The notes under the pieces were generated by a model. That model saw nothing but the letters and a program-made list of their open reading frames with translations, did not search any database and was not told the DNA's origin. DNA of 64,000 nt from Gymnogyps californianus (taxonomy: Eukaryota > Chordata > Aves > Accipitriformes > Cathartidae): assembly GCF_018139145.2 (NCBI RefSeq), contig NC_059477.1:36435502-36499501 (forward strand), in the 5' to 3' direction. Made by a program: the position numbers and the translations under genes. This document shows, piece after piece, positions 12,091 to 23,751 of the stretch. How positions within the stretch are numbered: the stretch's first letter is position 1; each line of letters begins with the position of its first letter.

Positions 12091-13170
12091 GTATAATATT
12101 AAATTTATGGTTAGACCTGGGACTATGAAAACTTCCTCCTTCAGCAGAGGAAATCTAAACAGAGAAAAAAACCCACCAAACTGATGTTGAGAACTGGTAA
12201 ATGATTTGAGGTCTTAGCTTCATTAAAATTTCAAGTAGTTCAGCCTTTCTAAGCTTTGGGTCACAGTGTAGGACCTGTTCATACAAGTATTAGTTTTGTC
12301 AGGAGAAAGCAAACCATGATGGCCTGGGCCCAAATTTTTTGATCACCTTCTGATGAGAGTTGCCAAATGTTAAGATAATGGCTGAGTATTGTGGAATGTT
12401 ATATATGTGATTAAAATTTTCTCTTTGCTTTTTCTCATTTTAAATGTCAAGACTGTGAGAAATTGTCTTTGAATAGTTTTCACTAGCAGGTGTGTTTAGA
12501 TATCGTTTCTTCCTTCCCTCTTTCCACTGTGGTGACACTTGGCTGCGTGCATTATTTGTAGCCATTTTTTTTCAGTGTTGGGAGAGCACTTTTACTAGCA
12601 GTTCAACCAAGAAGAGCAAACAAACTCTTTGAATCCTGGTTGCTTTATGGAAATCTTCAGTCTTTTATGAGTTCAGCTCACTCCATAGCGCTGCGAGTCC
12701 CCGATCCTTTCCACATGGCTCTCCACACGGGCCACTTGAGACATTTCTCGCCTACAGGGTAACTGGCCTCTGAAATTCTTCTCCTGCCAGAACTTCCTCC
12801 TGATATTTGTGCTGTTACGAAAATAGTTCTGCTAGCAGGAGTCACTGAGAAAGCCAAAATGAGTTGGGTGTGTGGAAGTAAAGAGACTAGCTAGAGTTGC
12901 TTATGATAAATTAAAAAAGGTAAAGGTAGGGAAGAAGCTTCTTTGGGAAGAATGATACTACCACATTTCAAGTAGCAATCAAAGGTCGTAATTCCCTCAT
13001 GCTAAAACAAAAATATTCTTTTTGAATGTACTTAAATTATTGATTTTAATACAACTGAAATGAGCTGCAAAATGAGTGTTTCGGTGATAATAACCACTTA
13101 TTTTACTAATGGGGAAAATTGCTGTCCAGGGACTGGATGCATCATAATAAAATATGATCTGTCACTGCAG

Positions 13171-13328
13171 GATTTCTGTCACGGGCAGGTGATGTGGCCC
13201 CCGTTAAGTGCCCTTCAAGTAAAAATTGCTGAACCTGGAAAATCCTGTAAACAGGTTTGTCAGGAAAGCCATCTCATCTGTGAGCCTTCCTTCTTCCAGC
13301 ATCTTAACAAGGACAAAGCTCTGCTTAG
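13171..13328 (+). CDS. MGAT5: MGAT5 coding exon: start of cysteine-rich C-terminal domain
   Basis: This exon is 158 nt. It starts in phase 0 and ends with two bases (AG) of a codon completed by the first base of the next exon, giving AGA (Arg). It encodes 52 complete residues (about 624-675 in human numbering), beginning DFCHGQVMWPPLSALQVKIA. Four cysteines are visible (DFC, KSC, QVC, LIC), matching the MGAT5 C-terminal domain, where cysteines are expected to be disulfide-bonded in the Golgi lumen. The acceptor is CTGCAG at 13165-13170 and the donor is AG|GTAAGT at 13329. Differences from remembered human sequence are few, for example ESHLIC for ESQLIC and DKALLR for DKDMLK. Confidence 0.96.
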
Positions 13329-15070
13329 GTAAGTACTTAAAAGCATAAACATGTTATTTGGTCTCTTTTGGTTGCACTGGTTTTTACCACACATGAAGTT
13401 TCGGGTATGAATTCTGTGAGAAGGGAAGGTAGGGAGAGAAGTACTGTCTGTTTGGCTGCAGCAAGCTGTGAGGTTAGCTGTCAGTACTTTGTAGCAGTGG
13501 ATGGTAGAAGTAACTGCTGGGCTGAGAGCACCGTTCCACATAGCATGTGTTTTTGCAATGAGGAGTACAGCACCGAGGCCAAGAATTTACATCGCTTCCT
13601 TCCCCTCTCCATCTTCTATGTGTGTGCACCGTACAGTGCCCTTTGATGTTGGGTTGCTTGCACTGCGCAAAGATGCTTGTGCTGCAGGGATCGCAGATGC
13701 CAGGACTATAACTGCATTTGGATGGACCCTTTGCAGCCCTGGCTGAGCAGGTGCACTATTCCATAGCTTTTGCCATATCCTGTTGAGAGTTAGTGAACTT
13801 GCATGACTCTTAACGCTAACCCTAACTTTGCTCAGTCAGCTGGGTCAGAAACGAAATGCATTTCATTGCAGTAAATAGAACTCTGTACACATTGTGTGTT
13901 TTCTATCAGTTGTTCATATGATTTTAAATATAGCACTTATAAAGTGTTGCTTTTATTTATTGAGCTCCCTCTTTGGTCACGATTAACATCCATACTGAAA
14001 CATCTGTATTCATTGGCAATTAGCAATTACTGTTTCTGCAAACCTTTTGTCGGTATTGTCCTAGGTAAAGAATTGCAAACCCTTGTACATTAGAGGTATT
14101 AGTACCAATTTATAAAGCTTACCAGCTATGCATTAAGGAAATTAATGTTGCTTTCAGGTGCTGTCTCTTTGGGAATATGTCTGTCTTCCTTTCAGAATGA
14201 AAACAAAGCACTCAAAGCTGGGCTCCAACAAATGGCTGCTAGGGAATCTGCTTTCTAGGTTTTCTGTCTCCACTTTTTGCTAAATTAAATTGTAGAAGGT
14301 TTTTATTTTTGTATTTTGTTTGAAAAGTTGTAATTTCCAGTGGAGTTCAGAAGCAGCTTCTATAAAAACTTTGTCAGGCTTCTTTTCTAGCTGTCTAGAC
14401 AAAATTATAATTCTGTGGGAAAAAAATCTGTTAAATGCTGAAAGCTACCAACGGTTCCAGAATAAGTGAAAAACAAGCCTCTGCTGGAATTGCTACCCTC
14501 GTGCTTAAACTTTGTGGTCAGAAAATGGCAACTCGAATTTTTCTTTTTTCAGCTAGCTAGCGCTAGCTGTTTCCTCAGAGCAGCGGGTCCTGCTCTGACC
14601 GGCTTCCGCTGTAACACAGCAGCGTCGCCTCATCCTCGCAGTTTGGCTGACCGCACCTCGAGCTACCCAGGGCTGCCTGGCATGGTGGGGCTTGCCTGGG
14701 GGAGATCCCTGCTGAAATCAATGAGAATATCTCCTGATTTCAGATTCTTTGGTTTTGTCTTACTAGAAATCCATGGTGTATTTAAATATTGCACTTTGGG
14801 GAACAGTCAAAAGCATTTTTTTCCTTTTTAACTTATTTCATTAATCTTTAGAAAACGGAGTAAAGCTGAAAAGGCTGTGCTGCCCTCTGCAGAGAGAATC
14901 TGCGCAGGCGAAAAGAAATGAGAGTCGTGTTCTGGAAATCTGCAATTCTAAATGTACTTGGTTTAGGATGTAATACAGCATTTTATTTTATTTTTAGCGA
15001 GAAAGGTTGAAAACTGTACCTAACTCCTGTAAACTCCACTGTGATTTAGATCCTGTGCTTTGCTTTTTAG
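13329..15070 (+). other. MGAT5: MGAT5 last intron (1742 nt)
   Basis: Bounded by GTAAGT at 13329 and TTTTTAG ending at 15070. The phase on both sides (2/1) agrees with the exon join. It contains a modestly GC-richer patch around 14.56-14.70 kb. No repeat family or extra exon was recognised. Confidence 0.85.
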
Positions 15071-15269
15071 ACATAATATCGAATGTCTCACCATGGAGTC
15101 TGCAAATGATATTCTGGTCCCCTCTTTTGATGGAAGAAGGAAGCACTGTGTTTTCCAAGGTGACCTCTTATTGTTCAGCTGTGCCGGATCCCACCCAACC
15201 CACAGAAGAATCTGCCCCTGCAGAGACTATATTAAGGGGCAGGTTGCGCTTTGTAAAGACTGCCTATAG
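15071..15269 (+). CDS. MGAT5: MGAT5 terminal coding exon with stop codon
   Basis: The coding part is 199 nt: one base completing the Arg codon, then 65 residues and TAG at 15267-15269. The product runs from HNIECLTMESANDILVPSFD through KHCVFQGDLLLFSCAG to an end in GQVALCKDCL, which is the MGAT5 C-terminus. Seven cysteines are present (IEC, KHC, FSC, RIC, PC, LC, DC), all aligned with the family. The first 13 or so residues are the least human-like part of the visible protein. An overlapping open frame starting at 15007 is in another reading frame and is a shadow. The 3' UTR continues downstream. Confidence 0.96.
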
Positions 15270-16440
15270 CAGCAGCAGAGCTTCTTTTGAGTTGAGGACA
15301 AAATGTAAGTAGTTTTGAGAGGAGCTACTTATTACTTCCTGCACTTTTGTCCAGGTTTTTCGCTGCAGGCAGAGCTATCATTGCTGGGCAGAATTATCTA
15401 CTAAGAGAGGAGGGATTCATAACAAACAGCTAACTGATCTTTTTTTCCTATAAGAACATTTGCAGTGTAACTCTTCAGATTCCTTCATCTGTTTGCGAAG
15501 AGAAATGAGTTTCATGTTCTACAGTGATTTGAAGATGACTGCACAGAATAGTTTGTAGAAAATTCCCAGACCCATCAAACTTCTTTTTTTGTTGTTTGGG
15601 TGAAGTGTTTTCTATTTTTTTTTAATGAGTTAGGACATCCCCCATCATGGTTAGCTAAAGGAACTCAACTTCATTCCAGTAGAAAATTGAAAAAAGTGTG
15701 CTTGAGGGAGGAGGGTGCAGGGGAGGGAGGACTAACATTTTGTTCTAGGTGCACTGTTTTGGGTACTGCTTTAGCTTGAATGGCTATGAAGTGGTTTACT
15801 TCACAAGAACTTGGAATCACAAGATAGCTCTGTACCCTGTTATTGGGTTATCTGGGCCCACTTCTTTTTTCTTTTTTTCTTTAAATCTTTGTATACAACA
15901 AGGTATTGTCTGCATCATAGCTGCTGCATCAGAGCAGTCTAAACAGAGAGTATCATGAATGAGCAAATAGGGAGTTGCCAGCGTGTGACACATCTTGGTG
16001 ACTCGACAACTGACTAGGGTTGTGGCATTCTTATGTGGAAAAGCTACAAAAACATACTGCCATTTTTGGAATGGACTTGTAACAGTTTACTGGTCCCATT
16101 TAGAGAGTAATCCTTGGAATTTGCCCATGCTTCTGTTGTAGTCTGTCTACTAGAAATACTGTGTGAAGCAAAAAGTATTCAGCATCATTGGAGCAATATT
16201 ATCGTTAGAGCCTCAGTTTGCTACGGCTTCCAGTAGTTAAAGTGTTGCTGAATGACATAGAAAGGTTAAACTAAGCTAACTATAATTATTGTATGGTAGA
16301 AATGTAAAATGTCTTCATAACTAGCTAGATTTTTAAAGAGAAATTTTTTCTGAAGAACAAGTAAGAGGAGACAAACAACTGCTAAGAAAAGCATTGATCA
16401 GTCTCGTGGGTTCTTTGATTGTTTTTCTGTTTGGGGGGTG

Positions 16441-16515
16441 TTTCTTTTTTTCTTTTTTCTTTTTTTTCTTTTTTCTTTTTTTTCTTTTTTCTTTTTTTTC
16501 TTTTTTCTTTTTTTT

Positions 16516-16569
<54 letters not shown>

Positions 16570-16614
16570 CTTTTTTTTCTTTTTTTTTTTCTTTTTTTCT
16601 TTTTTTCTTTCTTT
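16441..16614 (+). repeat. 174-nt pure pyrimidine tract, (T)nC
   Basis: All 174 bases are T or C, mostly T-runs of 6 to 35 broken by single C. The 5' part is fairly regular (TTTTTTC units) and the centre is almost pure T. It is followed at once by AGCAGG. It yields artefactual poly-Lys and poly-Phe open frames on the two strands, which are not genes. The length is probably polymorphic and may be imprecise in the assembly. Confidence 0.95.
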
Positions 16615-16640
16615 AGCAGGCACACCGGTTACAAATTTAG

Positions 16641-16646
16641 AATAAA
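16641..16646 (+). terminator. Candidate poly(A) signal AATAAA (MGAT5, proximal)
   Basis: A canonical hexamer 1.37 kb after the MGAT5 stop and about 27 nt after the long pyrimidine tract. No strong downstream GU element was seen. It is one of three candidates and is unproven. Confidence 0.25.
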
Positions 16647-17857
16647 ACAATTCAAGAGTTTGGAATTCAAATCAAACTTCATTTGTTTAGAGCAGCAAGT
16701 TAAATCTTCTAGACTGCCTTCTTTTTATAGAGGTAATTTTTGTTATTTTCAGCAGAAGGTGGCATGCTTGACAGCACCATTTGTAGTCAGAAAATGACAT
16801 GCTAAGATTAGTGAGAAACAAATCTGCAGTATATTTTGAAAGCAGTCGTAGTCTGCAGGTTTACAATTTGGACGTGCTCTGACCATACTGGAAAAAAACC
16901 TCAAATCAACATGAAGGGTTTTTTCATAAAGATTAACAAACATTACCAGGTAATAATGAAAAGCGTAGATACTTTAAATTTTCCTTTCTTGGATATATCT
17001 GGTTGGTTCAGATTTTTCTTGTAACCAGCATTCATTATCTGTGTGTGAATATTGATGTATCTCTTGACCTACCAAAGACCAAGCAAGGGAAATGCTATTT
17101 AATCTTGGATAAATTCTCAAGACAGGAGAACAGAACAGTATACATTTAAAGTTTCAATTTAAAAGCAATGAATTAGCTTTTTCAAGTTTTTTGTTTCCTG
17201 CCTCAGCACTCCTGACGGTGTTATCCTGTAACACTCCATAACATGGCTGTAGACTACACAGGAACTTAATCCTGAGAGACTGTTGAGTATCCAAAAAGGA
17301 TATGTGGGAGCTGTTGAACAGCAGGGTCACCAGTAACTGGGTTGTGATGATGATAAAATCTGCTGTATTTTAGAGTAATTTTCCAGAAACAGAACAGCTG
17401 GGTTCTATAATGGGAGGCAAACTTTTTGTATGAAAAGAAAACAAACACAAACTACTATGAAAATCCTCACTGTTACCATCGCTCAGCATTTGCTTCAGTC
17501 AGCACAAATGTAGTTTGCAATCGTTTTAATACCCTGCAAAAGCTGGAGGAGGAGGATTGGAAATGGGTCTGGGCAGGCGCAGCAATTCATTTTGTATTTA
17601 TATGAAATATTCCCTGCATACCTGTGCATATTTGTGCAACTGGAAAATCCTGCATATTAAAGAAAGTATATACTTATATCTGGTGCTGAAAGGAAAGGCA
17701 ACAGCAGAATTTGTCTTTACCAGTTCAGCCTGAGGTTCTTCAGGCAGGAATTTAGTTTGGAATGAGATATCACAGAATTACATTGGAAACAAAGATTTGT
17801 ATGTGTGCACTTAAAGAATGCAAAACACGTAGTTTTTGCTGTAGTGTAATTCTTTGC

Positions 17858-17865
17858 TGTAAATA
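17858..17865 (+). promoter_or_regulatory. Candidate Pumilio-binding element TGTAAATA
   Basis: An exact match to the 8-nt PUF consensus (UGUANAUA) in the sense direction of MGAT5, 2.6 kb after the stop. Such an 8-mer occurs often by chance, and it matters only if the 3' UTR reaches this far. Confidence 0.2.
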
Positions 17866-19018
17866 CATATTTGCTTGTTTCCCCCCCACTGTATGGTCCA
17901 CATGGCATACTGCATTTTATTTTGCCTCTAAACCTTTAAAGATGGGAGGGTTTGGGTATTTGTTATTATAAGATTTTCTGGTCTAGTGCTTTGCTCAATG
18001 CTAAGTTTGCCTTTACCACAGCAGGGAAAGTCTATTATAAGCTCTGTTTTTTTCATGCTGTAGCACTGTTTCTTTCTAGTCTACTGAACTGAATTACTGC
18101 ATACTGGCAAAAATGAAACAGCAAACACCAATGCCGCTTGCATTTCAGCCAGGGACAGAACATCTGAATTGGCTTCAGAATCGGTTGGGTCTGATCCTAC
18201 TTCCACTGAAATCTTTAGAGAAGACTCATTAATCTTAAAGAAAAAAGCATCGAGACCTATAATTTGATAGGCCTCTATTATTAATTTTAAAATCTCTTTT
18301 CAGAAGAAATGTTACTTTTATGAAATACAGCTTCAGTCTAAAGTTCTGTAAAAGGAGACTATCATATGAGAACTGTAAGTGCATAAACTTTTTGTAAACG
18401 TTTTCACTAAACCTGATATAGCACTCCCCCATCACGCAGCAGCGTTTGTTCATGCATTGATAAATAAGTGCATCCTTCCGCAGATAAGCACTCAGGCAAA
18501 TCCATGTGGGGCTATTTAAAAGTTTGAATGATTTACTAAAACATGTAATATATATCCACATTTCAGGATAGAGGGCAGCCTTCTGTCCAAGTTCCATAAC
18601 TGTTTTCCTTCCTAATTAAAGAATAAAGGTGTAGTCCAATTCTTGCACTTAAACAAGGATATTAGAGATGGGACTGTGCTACTGTTTTTCAGTCTGACGG
18701 TGAAGCTTGCAGCTTCCTTTACTCAGAAATCAGGTTTTTGCATGACTTGCATTTGAATATATTGATCAGCGATTGATGGGGAAAAATGTCAAAAGTTGAA
18801 TATAAAAACACTTTACAAGCTTTTAAACATATCTCTCATATCAAGACATTCTTTGTTTTAAAATTTTGTATTTTTGTATGTGACCTAGTTTTTTTCAAAA
18901 ATCTTGTTCCTACGAGATTAGAAAACTTGAGAGAAGCATTTACATATTTATTAAAATTAACATAAAAGGCTTGCCTTTGAAAGGTAAAGTTGGTAAATAC
19001 ACACTGTTTAAAAATGCC

Positions 19019-19024
19019 AATAAA
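19019..19024 (+). terminator. Candidate poly(A) signal AATAAA (MGAT5, distal)
   Basis: A canonical hexamer 3.75 kb after the MGAT5 stop. T-rich and GT-rich sequence follows within 60 to 140 nt (19080-19160), which would suit a downstream element, though most of it is further away than usual. Another hexamer is at 18622-18627. Confidence 0.3.
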
Positions 19025-22000
19025 AACCTCATTTATTTCATATATGCAAGTTGATTTGCACATGTATAAATAGAGTTGCTTTTTGCATTTTTTGCTTAGT
19101 TTCTATGTTTCTTTTTGTAATTTATAGTTGCAGTTGTGTGTTTGCTTGTTTATATCAGATTATGTTTCTCCTACAAATATTTAATGTTTATGTGCCTTTT
19201 TTTACTTTCTTTGGGGTTTGGACGAGTGTTTGGAATATGGACACTGGCTGAACAAGTATAATGGAACACTAATTACAGGTAAAAATAGTGCTTGATGACT
19301 ATACAACTTAGCGGTATGAATTTTGAATGTTTTTAAGTAGTGGAGAAATCTGTTCTAAAACTATGAGGTAACGGTTAATAAGATAAAACTATAACTTTAA
19401 TAATTCTTGCAAAACGTTGCTTCTGCAAGCAGAATACCCTTTACTGAATATCTGTAATTTAACATGAGAGCTCCTGCTGGGATGGGATGTCTTTTCAATG
19501 ACCAGAGAGCAAACTAAAGTCGTTAGGAGACAACGCTAACAGAAAACCTCTAGAAACAGCCATATCTGATTTGATCGGCAGGAAGATTGAAGATCCACAT
19601 TAAAGTTTGTGAGGTGTGGGTCTTTTGGATAAAGGCATCTGTACGTGGAAGTGCACGGGGTGATGCCTGGTGCTACCAGGAGAATACAGTCCTTTTACAA
19701 TACCTGAATTTACAGCTCTCAGTGGGGAGGGAACTCTGGATATTCAGCTTATTGCAGATGTTTTTCTTTTTAATGCTACTACTTTTCTGCAAGAAGAGTA
19801 TTTTGCAAGATAACCGCTGATCCGGTTCCAGTTGGAGATTGCAGAACGGGGTTGCAGACAGAGCCAGGACTCTGTGTCTTACCTGCTCAGCTCTGCTCCC
19901 AACTACTGGTACCGGCTTTTGCAACTTGCTCATTGACAAGCATTCAGACTTGCTGAAAGTTTCTGTTGATATCAGCCGCAAATCAGGTTGTTAGCAGATG
20001 TCTTCTCATTTAATCGTGTTCTACTACTGTCCTTTAAAATCCTAGTCACTGTCCTTGGTTTATCCTTGGTATGAACGACACGCCCTCCCCTCTCAAAATT
20101 GAGTGTCTAAATTACAAAGATGATTTACGAGTTTGCAGCACTTTTCACATAAACAAAATCCAAATTGCTTTCTCAGGTATGTATTTTGCGCATAGTGCAT
20201 TTCAGGACCAGATTTTGCTAGTAAAATAAACTAAATGGGATGAATCAGGCTGGATACAATCTCATCCAAGTCTAATTAACTTCATGACTCCCACTGGCTT
20301 CAGTGAGAGCAGAACTCCTCCGTTAATTTTTCTTCAAATTAAAAAAGCAGCTCTCCCTTTTTAATACATGTAAAGCACTGTATCTTACAAGATAAAGACC
20401 AAACACTTGCAGGTTATATTGTACACACATCAGCAGCCAGTTTTGTTGCTGTTACAGCATATATCATCTCTGACTAAGTTGATGTTACTTATTAAAGTAT
20501 CAGTTGAAAATTGGGTTAAATAGCTGTTCAGTCTACAGTTCGGAGTTGGAGGGGTGGGATGTTTGTTGTTTTCTTGTTTGGTTTTTTTTCTTTTTAAAGA
20601 GACTAGTAGTTATCAGTTTCCAATTTCACAGTCTTTTTTCCAGGGGTGCTAACATTTTGGCATGGCTCTTTCTTTGTGATGTTTGCCCTACAGCTGCTGT
20701 GCCATCAACTTTTGACTTGCGATCTCTTTCCATTTGTAGTTCTCCTTTGGTCCCATCATTTTAGGGACCGCTGTAAAGTAGAGGAGAATAATGCACTGAC
20801 AGATGTATGCTTTCGTTCAGGCTGAAAAGGCCAGGGACAGATACCGTTTCACTGAGATATGCTTTAATACTATTGCTGTAAATGTAACATCAAAACATAT
20901 TGTTTTATGGGCAGTGACTTAAATCTTGTCTTCATATTTTTAAGCAGCTCTATAGGTTTTTTTTTTAAATTAGTTTGTAATTTCCGAATATTATATTTAA
21001 ATGGAATGTGTAAACAGCAAACTCCGTGTATCCAGTGTAAGATGTTTACTGTAGGAATGTGTTGAAAATACCAGAGGCTGAACCCCAGAATGCCTCAGAT
21101 GTGAGGCATCGTTCATGTTCTTTCTTCCAGGGAAAAATAACAACGTGCAACCGTTGCCAAAGTGTCTTGCTTTTATAGGTGTAATCCTTTACATATTCAT
21201 ACAATTATGAACACACAATAGTATGTTTTAATTCAGCAGACCTCTCTCAACAGCACTAAGCCACCTGTTTATTAAATGGGTAAATAAAATCAGGTCCTCA
21301 AAGCTTTGATAAAGTGAGTAATAACTCCACCTTCCACACGCAGAAACTGCTTTAAAAAAATTCAGTTGTGACCAAGTGAATAATACCCTTCTCTCTGCTG
21401 GGAAGATCAGCGCCAGTGCCTTGCGCTGTGACTCCGTGTCCATTTAGCTAAGGTGGGCTATGCATGGGAACAGAATTTGTCACCTTGTGTGAGGGCTCGC
21501 AGAACTGAAGCATTGTGGACCCTGCTGTCGTCACGTTTCGCAGCAATGATAACACGTGGCTGCTTCTCTGTACAGGAAAATACGTCTGTATTGCACTGCG
21601 CTGTCGTACTTGCAAATACTGGCCCTAGGTCAGTGCTGCTTCACTGATGGCCGGCCACACAGTAGAGGCTCGGTCCTGCAGGAGCCGGCGAAATCCTTGG
21701 CTTTAAGGAGAGCATGTAAATAACGCTATGGCATTTACCGGAGCCATCCAGGCACCTGGCAATGTGCATGCAACACGTCCTGGCTCGGACTCCAGCAGCT
21801 GCAAAGTAGTTTGAAGTATCAAATAGGTTCACAATAAATCAAGTTAAACTCCTGTCTGAAGGCAGTTATTTTTAATAGGGTTATACCCACAGCTAATTTG
21901 TTACATTCATTAACAGGTCTGTTGCAGTACAGTGACAGTGAAAACCATTTTTAAGAAGTCATGGGTTTATTTGCTTTTCACAAAGGAATACAGCAGAGGA

Positions 22001-23733
22001 GGAGGAAACAGCAGTTTTTACCAAAGGAAAAAAGAGTAAATTTTATGAGAAAAGTTACCCTGAAGATTCTAAGAGAGCTAAAAGAAAAATATAAGGGAAT
22101 ATTTACAAAGCTAATTTGAGCTTGGAGAAGTTGATCCCCCTGAGCTTGCTAGGCTGACCACTGCGGGGAGGTCCTCCAGAGGGCCGTTTGGGGCAGCTCT
22201 TTGGTTTCTGGTCTGAATCATTCCCTGGGGGAGTCTCTCTCTCTGTGAGTGAAGGGGGTCAAAGTCTGAAGAATCCCTGTAGCACGGTAAATTGAAAAAA
22301 AACTACTGCAATCTGAAAAAATGGAAGATTGCTGCTTTTTGCAGATAATAATTTGGAGTCAATGAGAGTTTTTATATGTACATGAGAACGTCAGGGTCAG
22401 GCTGGTACTACATGTGTTTGGTTTGAATTCTCTCCTAAAAGGTTGATCCTTTGTCTTATTTAAATGGTTGTGTTCCACTATATTATGTTCAAGCAGTTTG
22501 ATTCAGAAAGAACAGAACACAGCGGTTCAGATGCTGTCAAGTTACTGGGGTTCAACAGGATGGGATTTTTTTTAGGTTTGGTTTTGTTTTGTTTTTTTTT
22601 TAGAAAAGTAAATGTCTGTACTTTAATGGCATAGAAAAATGCTTTGTTTTCACTGTTGTAGAAAAAAACTAGGGAGAACTTTATTTTTCAATAAACCTTT
22701 TTCTTGTGTGATTTGGATTTATGATTGCTTTGTGCTTAAATGGGAAGTCTGTGAGCTGCCGTTTAGCCAAAATTGCATTTGTGTGACTTATCCTTGCAAT
22801 TCTGCAGCTGGGCATTTCTGTTGCTGGCCCACCTCTTCAGAGGTAAGTCATAGCATGAACAGTCCCATCTACCCACATTTTGGCCATAAGAACAACAGAC
22901 AAGTAATTAGCTTTTTACTTTGTTTTGGTTTAAACCCAAGTTGGATAATGGATAAAATCAAGCCTCATTTCAAGAGGGCAGTTTTGCCACAGCGCTAGTT
23001 AGGAATTCTTGGTTTCCTAGAAATTTCCAGCATACAAGGAAGACTGTGGAATTGCCCAGTGGCACACAGATATACAAGACTTACTGGTGCAATACGCTAT
23101 GTTGTTCAAAAACAAAAGCTACATTGTGGTAAAACAGCAGCTTTAGAGAGTGTTATCTTTCAAGATCCAAGTTTAAATGCAAAGGGCTTGGATGGCTTAT
23201 GAAATACGTGCATATGGAACAAGAGATCCAGCGTGAAACTTTGGACTACGCGCCTGCGTTGCTTCCGGCAGCATGGCTCCCACGCCGGGTTGAGGTTTCA
23301 GCAGCTGACAGCAGCTGGTGCTGCAGGAGCCACCGCCTGAGCCGTGCCCCGGAACGTCTCTCTGCCAGAATCACCTGAGAGGTGGTAACTTGTGTCTTAC
23401 GGGGAGTGGAGTGTGCATTCAGTGCACTTGATAGGTGCCACATTAAATCACCTTGGAAATTGTAAACGCATATATCAGAAAAGACGTACAATATAAATTT
23501 CCACAGAGTGAAACTTCTTCTATGGAAGTGTCAGTTTATTTCAGTTGCACCCATTCTGCTAAAAGGCTCTTTCTGCCCACCTCATTTTTTGTTAGCCCAG
23601 CCGAGACTGAGGGAAGGGTCCTCTGTTGTCAGCTTCTGCTAGGCATGTTGAGAGGTTTTGCTGAAGGTGTCCAAGAGTAATAGAACAATTAATGCGGGAG
23701 CAGTATGTAGTAGTAAAATGAATAGTAAAAAAA

Positions 23734-23751
23734 CCCAACCAACCAACCAAC
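23734..23751 (+). repeat. (CCAA)n microsatellite
   Basis: About four and a half tandem CCAA units flanked by A-rich sequence. It is a simple repeat with no evident function. Confidence 0.85.

Larger units (their letters stand above)
9033..13170 (+). other. MGAT5: MGAT5 intron (4138 nt)
   Basis: Bounded by GTATGA at 9033 and CTGCAG ending at 13170. It contains an inverted repeat around AT-rich copies of ATTACAGTAT (11519-11611) and a CR1 LINE tail (about 11830-12090), both listed separately. The part from about 9.9 to 11.1 kb is more GC-rich than its surroundings but shows no recognisable exon or repeat family. Confidence 0.85.
1..15269 (+). other. MGAT5: MGAT5 gene, 3' part (gene span within the window)
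   Basis: This is the 3' part of a gene whose upstream exons lie before position 1. Five exons splice in frame to a 231-residue C-terminus that I recognise as MGAT5 (GnT-V). If the protein has the human length of 741, these are about residues 511 to 741. The enzyme is a Golgi type II membrane glycosyltransferase. It adds beta-1,6-linked GlcNAc from UDP-GlcNAc to the alpha-1,6 mannose of N-glycans, creating the branch that is extended with poly-LacNAc and bound by galectins. The N-terminal anchor, the stem and the acceptor-side catalytic part are not in the window. Introns inside the visible part are 3953, 821, 4138 and 1742 nt. The paralogue MGAT5B is the main alternative, but the near-identity I recall to human MGAT5 and the TMEM163 neighbour favour MGAT5. 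Confidence 0.93.
15270..19050 (+). other. MGAT5: Probable MGAT5 3' UTR and downstream flank
   Basis: This is sequence after the MGAT5 stop with no further coding exon. It is AT-rich with many short T-runs, as in long vertebrate 3' UTRs. AATAAA hexamers in the sense direction occur at 16641-16646, 18622-18627 and 19019-19024. None has a clearly ideal downstream GU-rich element, so the true 3' end is not decided. A Pumilio-type UGUAAAUA site lies at 17858-17865. The 174-nt pyrimidine tract (16441-16614) sits 1.2 kb after the stop. The end of this feature is a guess placed at the last of the three signals. Confidence 0.4.

Noticed and set aside
13811..13828. Telomere-like CTAACCCTAAC string
   Set aside because: Fewer than two full TTAGGG-type units. 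Too short to call an interstitial telomeric repeat.
14880..14893. Possible second CTCF core (CTGCCCTCTGCAGA, - orientation)
   Set aside because: Two mismatches at strongly weighted positions. It is also not in convergent orientation with the site at 26042.
16333..16650. Open frames of about 100 codons rich in Lys (- strand) or Phe (+ strand)
   Set aside because: They are produced entirely by the pyrimidine tract and have no coding character.
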